From NCBI GenBank assembly GCA_005502775.1, contig SCNI01000020.1:1-64000 (forward strand): a stretch of DNA of 64,000 nucleotides, given 5' to 3'. Origin of the DNA: Microbacteriaceae bacterium 3FA27C10 (GTDB lineage: Bacteria > Actinomycetota > Actinomycetes > Actinomycetales > Microbacteriaceae). The notes beneath the pieces were generated by a model that worked only from the letters and a program-made list of their open reading frames with translations, searched no databases and was not told the DNA's origin. Each line of letters starts with the position of its first letter. Within the stretch, counting starts at the first letter, position 1. Shown here in pieces: positions 62,127 through 64,000 of the stretch. Both the position numbers and the translations under genes were made by a program.

Positions 62127-63422
62127 TCACCTCGTTTCGAGAATTGATGCGGTGGGTGATGGGGTGGGGAGGGGCAGGTTCTGGTTCTGGGGCGCCGCGG
62201 CCGGAACCGCGATGTGCCGGGTGACCTCGCTGTGGGCCACGAGCCGGCCGGCGTGGATCACGTAGCGGTCGGCCGAGGCGTTCGCCACGACGTCGGAGAG
62301 GTTGACGCAGCGCACGGCGAGCAGTTCGGCTCGGGCGCCCACGACCGGACCGGCGGCGGGCAGGCTCATCACCGAGCGGGCCCCCGTGCTCACGGCGGCG
62401 TAGGCCTCGTCGAGCGTGAGGTGCCCGGCGGTGACGAGCAGGGAGGCGGTCTCGAGTGCGTCGCTGCGGCCGACCGGGTTGAAGGGGTCGCGCACGTTGT
62501 CGGCGCCGGCGCCGAGGCGCACTCCGGCGTCGAGCAGGGCGCGCACGGCGGTGAGACCGCGCGGTGTGGAGACCGGATGCTCCCAGCCCTGCAGGTAGAG
62601 GTTCGTGATCGGCAGGGTGACGATTCCCACGTCGCTCCGCACGATCTCGGCCACGATCTCGTCGAGCTCCTCGGGTTCGAGGGTGCCCAGGCGCACACAG
62701 TGCCCGGCGGTCACCGGCTGCGTGGCGGGCCAGTCGCGCACGACCTCGGTGAGGGTGCGCATGGTGACCGGACCGTGGAGGCTCTCGTCGGTGTGCATGT
62801 CGACGCCGACGCCGCGGGCGGCGGCGATCGCGAGCAGACGGCGGAGGTCGCCGTCCGGGTCGTCGGCGAGGTGCGGGGCGCCGCCCACGAGATCGACTCC
62901 GAGGTCGATGGCCTCGTGCACGAGCGCATCCGGAGCGGTCGGGCCGGCGAGGGCCACGAGCTCCAGGTCGAGCAGACCGGCGAGCTCCTGCCGCACCTGC
63001 ACGAGGGCGCGCACTCCGCGCATCGGGTCGTCGCCGTGCAGGATGTCGACGTGGCAGCGGATGGCGGTGGTGCCGTTGGAGAGCATCGCGAGAGCCTGCT
63101 GGCGGGCCCGGTCGGCGATCGACGCGGTGGTCATCTCGGCCGAGTAGGCCTTCCACGACTCGATGGCGAGCACGAGATCGCCCATCGGCGGGTCGATGAG
63201 GTCCCAGGAGAGGGCCTTGTCGAGGTGCGCGTGCGGCTCGGCGGGGGCGGGGAGCACGAGGAAGCCGTCGAGGTTGAGAACGGAGTCGGCGTCGGCGGCG
63301 CCCCGGGTGCCGGCCGGAACCACCGCGGTGACGGTGTCGCCGGTGATCTCGATGTCGACCTTGGTGCCGTCGGCGAGCGTCGCATCCGTGAGTCTGGTCA
63401 GCTGTCGGGGAAGCACGGTCAT
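62127..63422 (-). CDS. CodA/AtzC-like amidohydrolase
   Basis: Protein of 431 residues. Metal motifs are EPHAHLDKAL, DMHTDES, TAGHCVRLG and GADNVRDPFNPVGRSD, the pattern of cytosine deaminase and N-isopropylammelide amidohydrolase. It would deaminate a pyrimidine- or triazine-like ring. Start 63422 has GGGGAG 9 bases upstream; a longer frame to 63473 lacks one. First gene of the leftward operon. Confidence 0.86.
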   Translation of the reverse strand: MTVLPRQLTRLTDATLADGTKVDIEITGDTVTAVVPAGTRGAADADSVLNLDGFLVLPAPAEPHAHLDKALSWDLIDPPMGDLVLAIESWKAYSAEMTTASIADRARQQALAMLSNGTTAIRCHVDILHGDDPMRGVRALVQVRQELAGLLDLELVALAGPTAPDALVHEAIDLGVDLVGGAPHLADDPDGDLRRLLAIAAARGVGVDMHTDESLHGPVTMRTLTEVVRDWPATQPVTAGHCVRLGTLEPEELDEIVAEIVRSDVGIVTLPITNLYLQGWEHPVSTPRGLTAVRALLDAGVRLGAGADNVRDPFNPVGRSDALETASLLVTAGHLTLDEAYAAVSTGARSVMSLPAAGPVVGARAELLAVRCVNLSDVVANASADRYVIHAGRLVAHSEVTRHIAVPAAAPQNQNLPLPTPSPTASILETR

Positions 63423-63500
63423 CGAGTCGTTCTCCCCGCTGGTGGTGGGCATCGTGGCCCGGTGGATGATCATCTCGGCGCTGGGGTGATCGGTGCATGG

Positions 63501-63519
63501 ATGTTGATGGGTTCAACAT
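63501..63519. promoter_or_regulatory. Dyad ATGTTGA-N5-TCAACAT
   Basis: A perfect 7+7 inverted repeat in the 246-base divergent gap between the amidohydrolase and the XRE regulator is a good candidate operator for that regulator. The rest of the gap is relatively AT-rich and holds no gene. Confidence 0.45.
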
Positions 63520-63668
63520 GGGCCACGCTACGGTCGCCGCGTTTCCGACACGTAACGCAAAGATTTCCCCGTGTAAATTGCGGCGGCCGCCGATTTCGCG
63601 ACGGGTGCGATTCGTGGTTACTGTCTCTGTGAACCCGTTCCCTGAACCTGCTCCGAAAGGGGTGCGCC

Positions 63669-64000
63669 ATCACATCCGGAAGCGTCGCCCTCGACGAACA
63701 GACCGAGCGACTCGGCGCTCGCATCCGCTCGTTCCGTCAGGCGCGCGGGCTCACGCTGGTGGAGCTCGCGCGGCTCGCGCAGCTGTCGCATCCCTTCCTC
63801 AGCCAGCTCGAGCGCGGGCAGGCGCGACCCTCGATGGTGTCGCTCGAGCGCATCGCCCGGGCGCTCGGCTCGAGCCAGATCGAGCTCATCGCCGCCGCGA
63901 CCGACGACCTGGTGCCGGGTGAGAGCACGGCGCGCGTCTCAGTCGTGCGCAAGGTCGAAGGGCCGCAGGGCCCGTTCGGCGGCGGCGAGGCGCGCATCCT
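63669..64000 (+). CDS. XRE-family regulator (5' part), apparent AUC start
   Basis: Helix-turn-helix of the XRE/cupin regulator type (LTLVELARLAQLSHPFLSQL, then ERGQARPSMVSLERIARAL), cut by the window end, where a cupin domain is expected. The frame is open from a TGA at 63630 but holds no ATG, GTG or TTG before the middle of the DNA-binding domain. GAAAGGGG (63655-63662) is six bases before ATC 63669, giving a sensible N-terminus. Divergent from the amidohydrolase operon, its likely target. Confidence 0.8.
   Translation, partial: MTSGSVALDEQTERLGARIRSFRQARGLTLVELARLAQLSHPFLSQLERGQARPSMVSLERIARALGSSQIELIAAATDDLVPGESTARVSVVRKVEGPQGPFGGGEARI

Overview
The window is 64 kb of very GC-rich DNA from an actinobacterium, most likely a member of the Microbacteriaceae (Herbiconiux/Leifsonia-like). 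The basis is the high GC, the frequent GGATGC/GCATCC in-frame codon pairs, a separately encoded bL32 next to RNase III and Fpg, coenzyme F420 genes, and several leaderless -10 boxes placed 6-7 bases ahead of ATG/GTG. The genus is inferred, not proven. I saw no rRNA, tRNA, CRISPR array, prophage or insertion sequence. Apart from one VapBC-type toxin-antitoxin pair the region is metabolic chromosome.

Layout. (1) 319-5702: glycerol use, with a SorC-type regulator divergent from glpD-glpF-glpK. (2) 5787-10887: a stand-alone CofG, guanine deaminase with a membrane-anchored double ABM protein, and CofD. (3) 10907-11604: VapBC-type pair. (4) 11678-21814: reductive pyrimidine/hydantoin degradation, with a MocR-type regulator divergent from an operon of beta-ureidopropionase, dihydropyrimidinase, F420-type LLM oxidoreductase, an ABC importer and a class III aminotransferase. 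(5) 21893-25418: LysR regulator and the housekeeping block yceD-rpmF-rnc-mutM. (6) 25430-38220: ureide and purine breakdown: formamidase, an HpxZ-HpxY-like fusion amidase, ureidoglycine-glyoxylate aminotransferase, allantoate amidohydrolase, RpiR regulator, F420 reductase, a MocA-like nucleotidyltransferase, OHCU decarboxylase, HIU hydrolase, uricase and allantoinase. (7) 38307-42363: a MetV/MTHFR_C-type protein, an orphan rhamnosidase-N-like protein, a PaaX regulator and a degenerate alpha/beta hydrolase. (8) 42527-55690: a polar amino-acid ABC importer interleaved with two acyl-CoA-dehydrogenase-fold flavin oxygenases, an SDR, twin TIGR04076 proteins, an LLM enzyme and an ABM protein, followed by the kynurenine genes (kynA, kynU, flavin reductase, kynB-like) and a ThDP decarboxylase. 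(9) 55842-63422: a SHOCT membrane protein, then a leftward operon of amidohydrolase, ABC importer, FAD oxidase, creatininase-family enzyme and PNPOx, with a divergent XRE regulator cut by the window end.

How it fits together. Most of the window turns nitrogen-rich compounds (purines, pyrimidines, ureides, tryptophan/indolic compounds, possibly creatinine-like amides) into ammonia and central metabolites. Candidate GlnR boxes (AC-n9-AC spacing) lie ahead of several of these operons, which would tie them to nitrogen limitation. F420-related genes recur next to these pathways.

The most unusual points are: a four-copy structured repeat that always follows a stop codon in the sense direction, with compensatory base changes in its first hairpin; a palindromic element carried in the same reading frame inside both mutM and the ureide amidase; two genes whose only well-placed start codon is AUC; a hairpin that masks the rnc ribosome-binding site; and the tryptophan/indole flavin-oxygenase operon.
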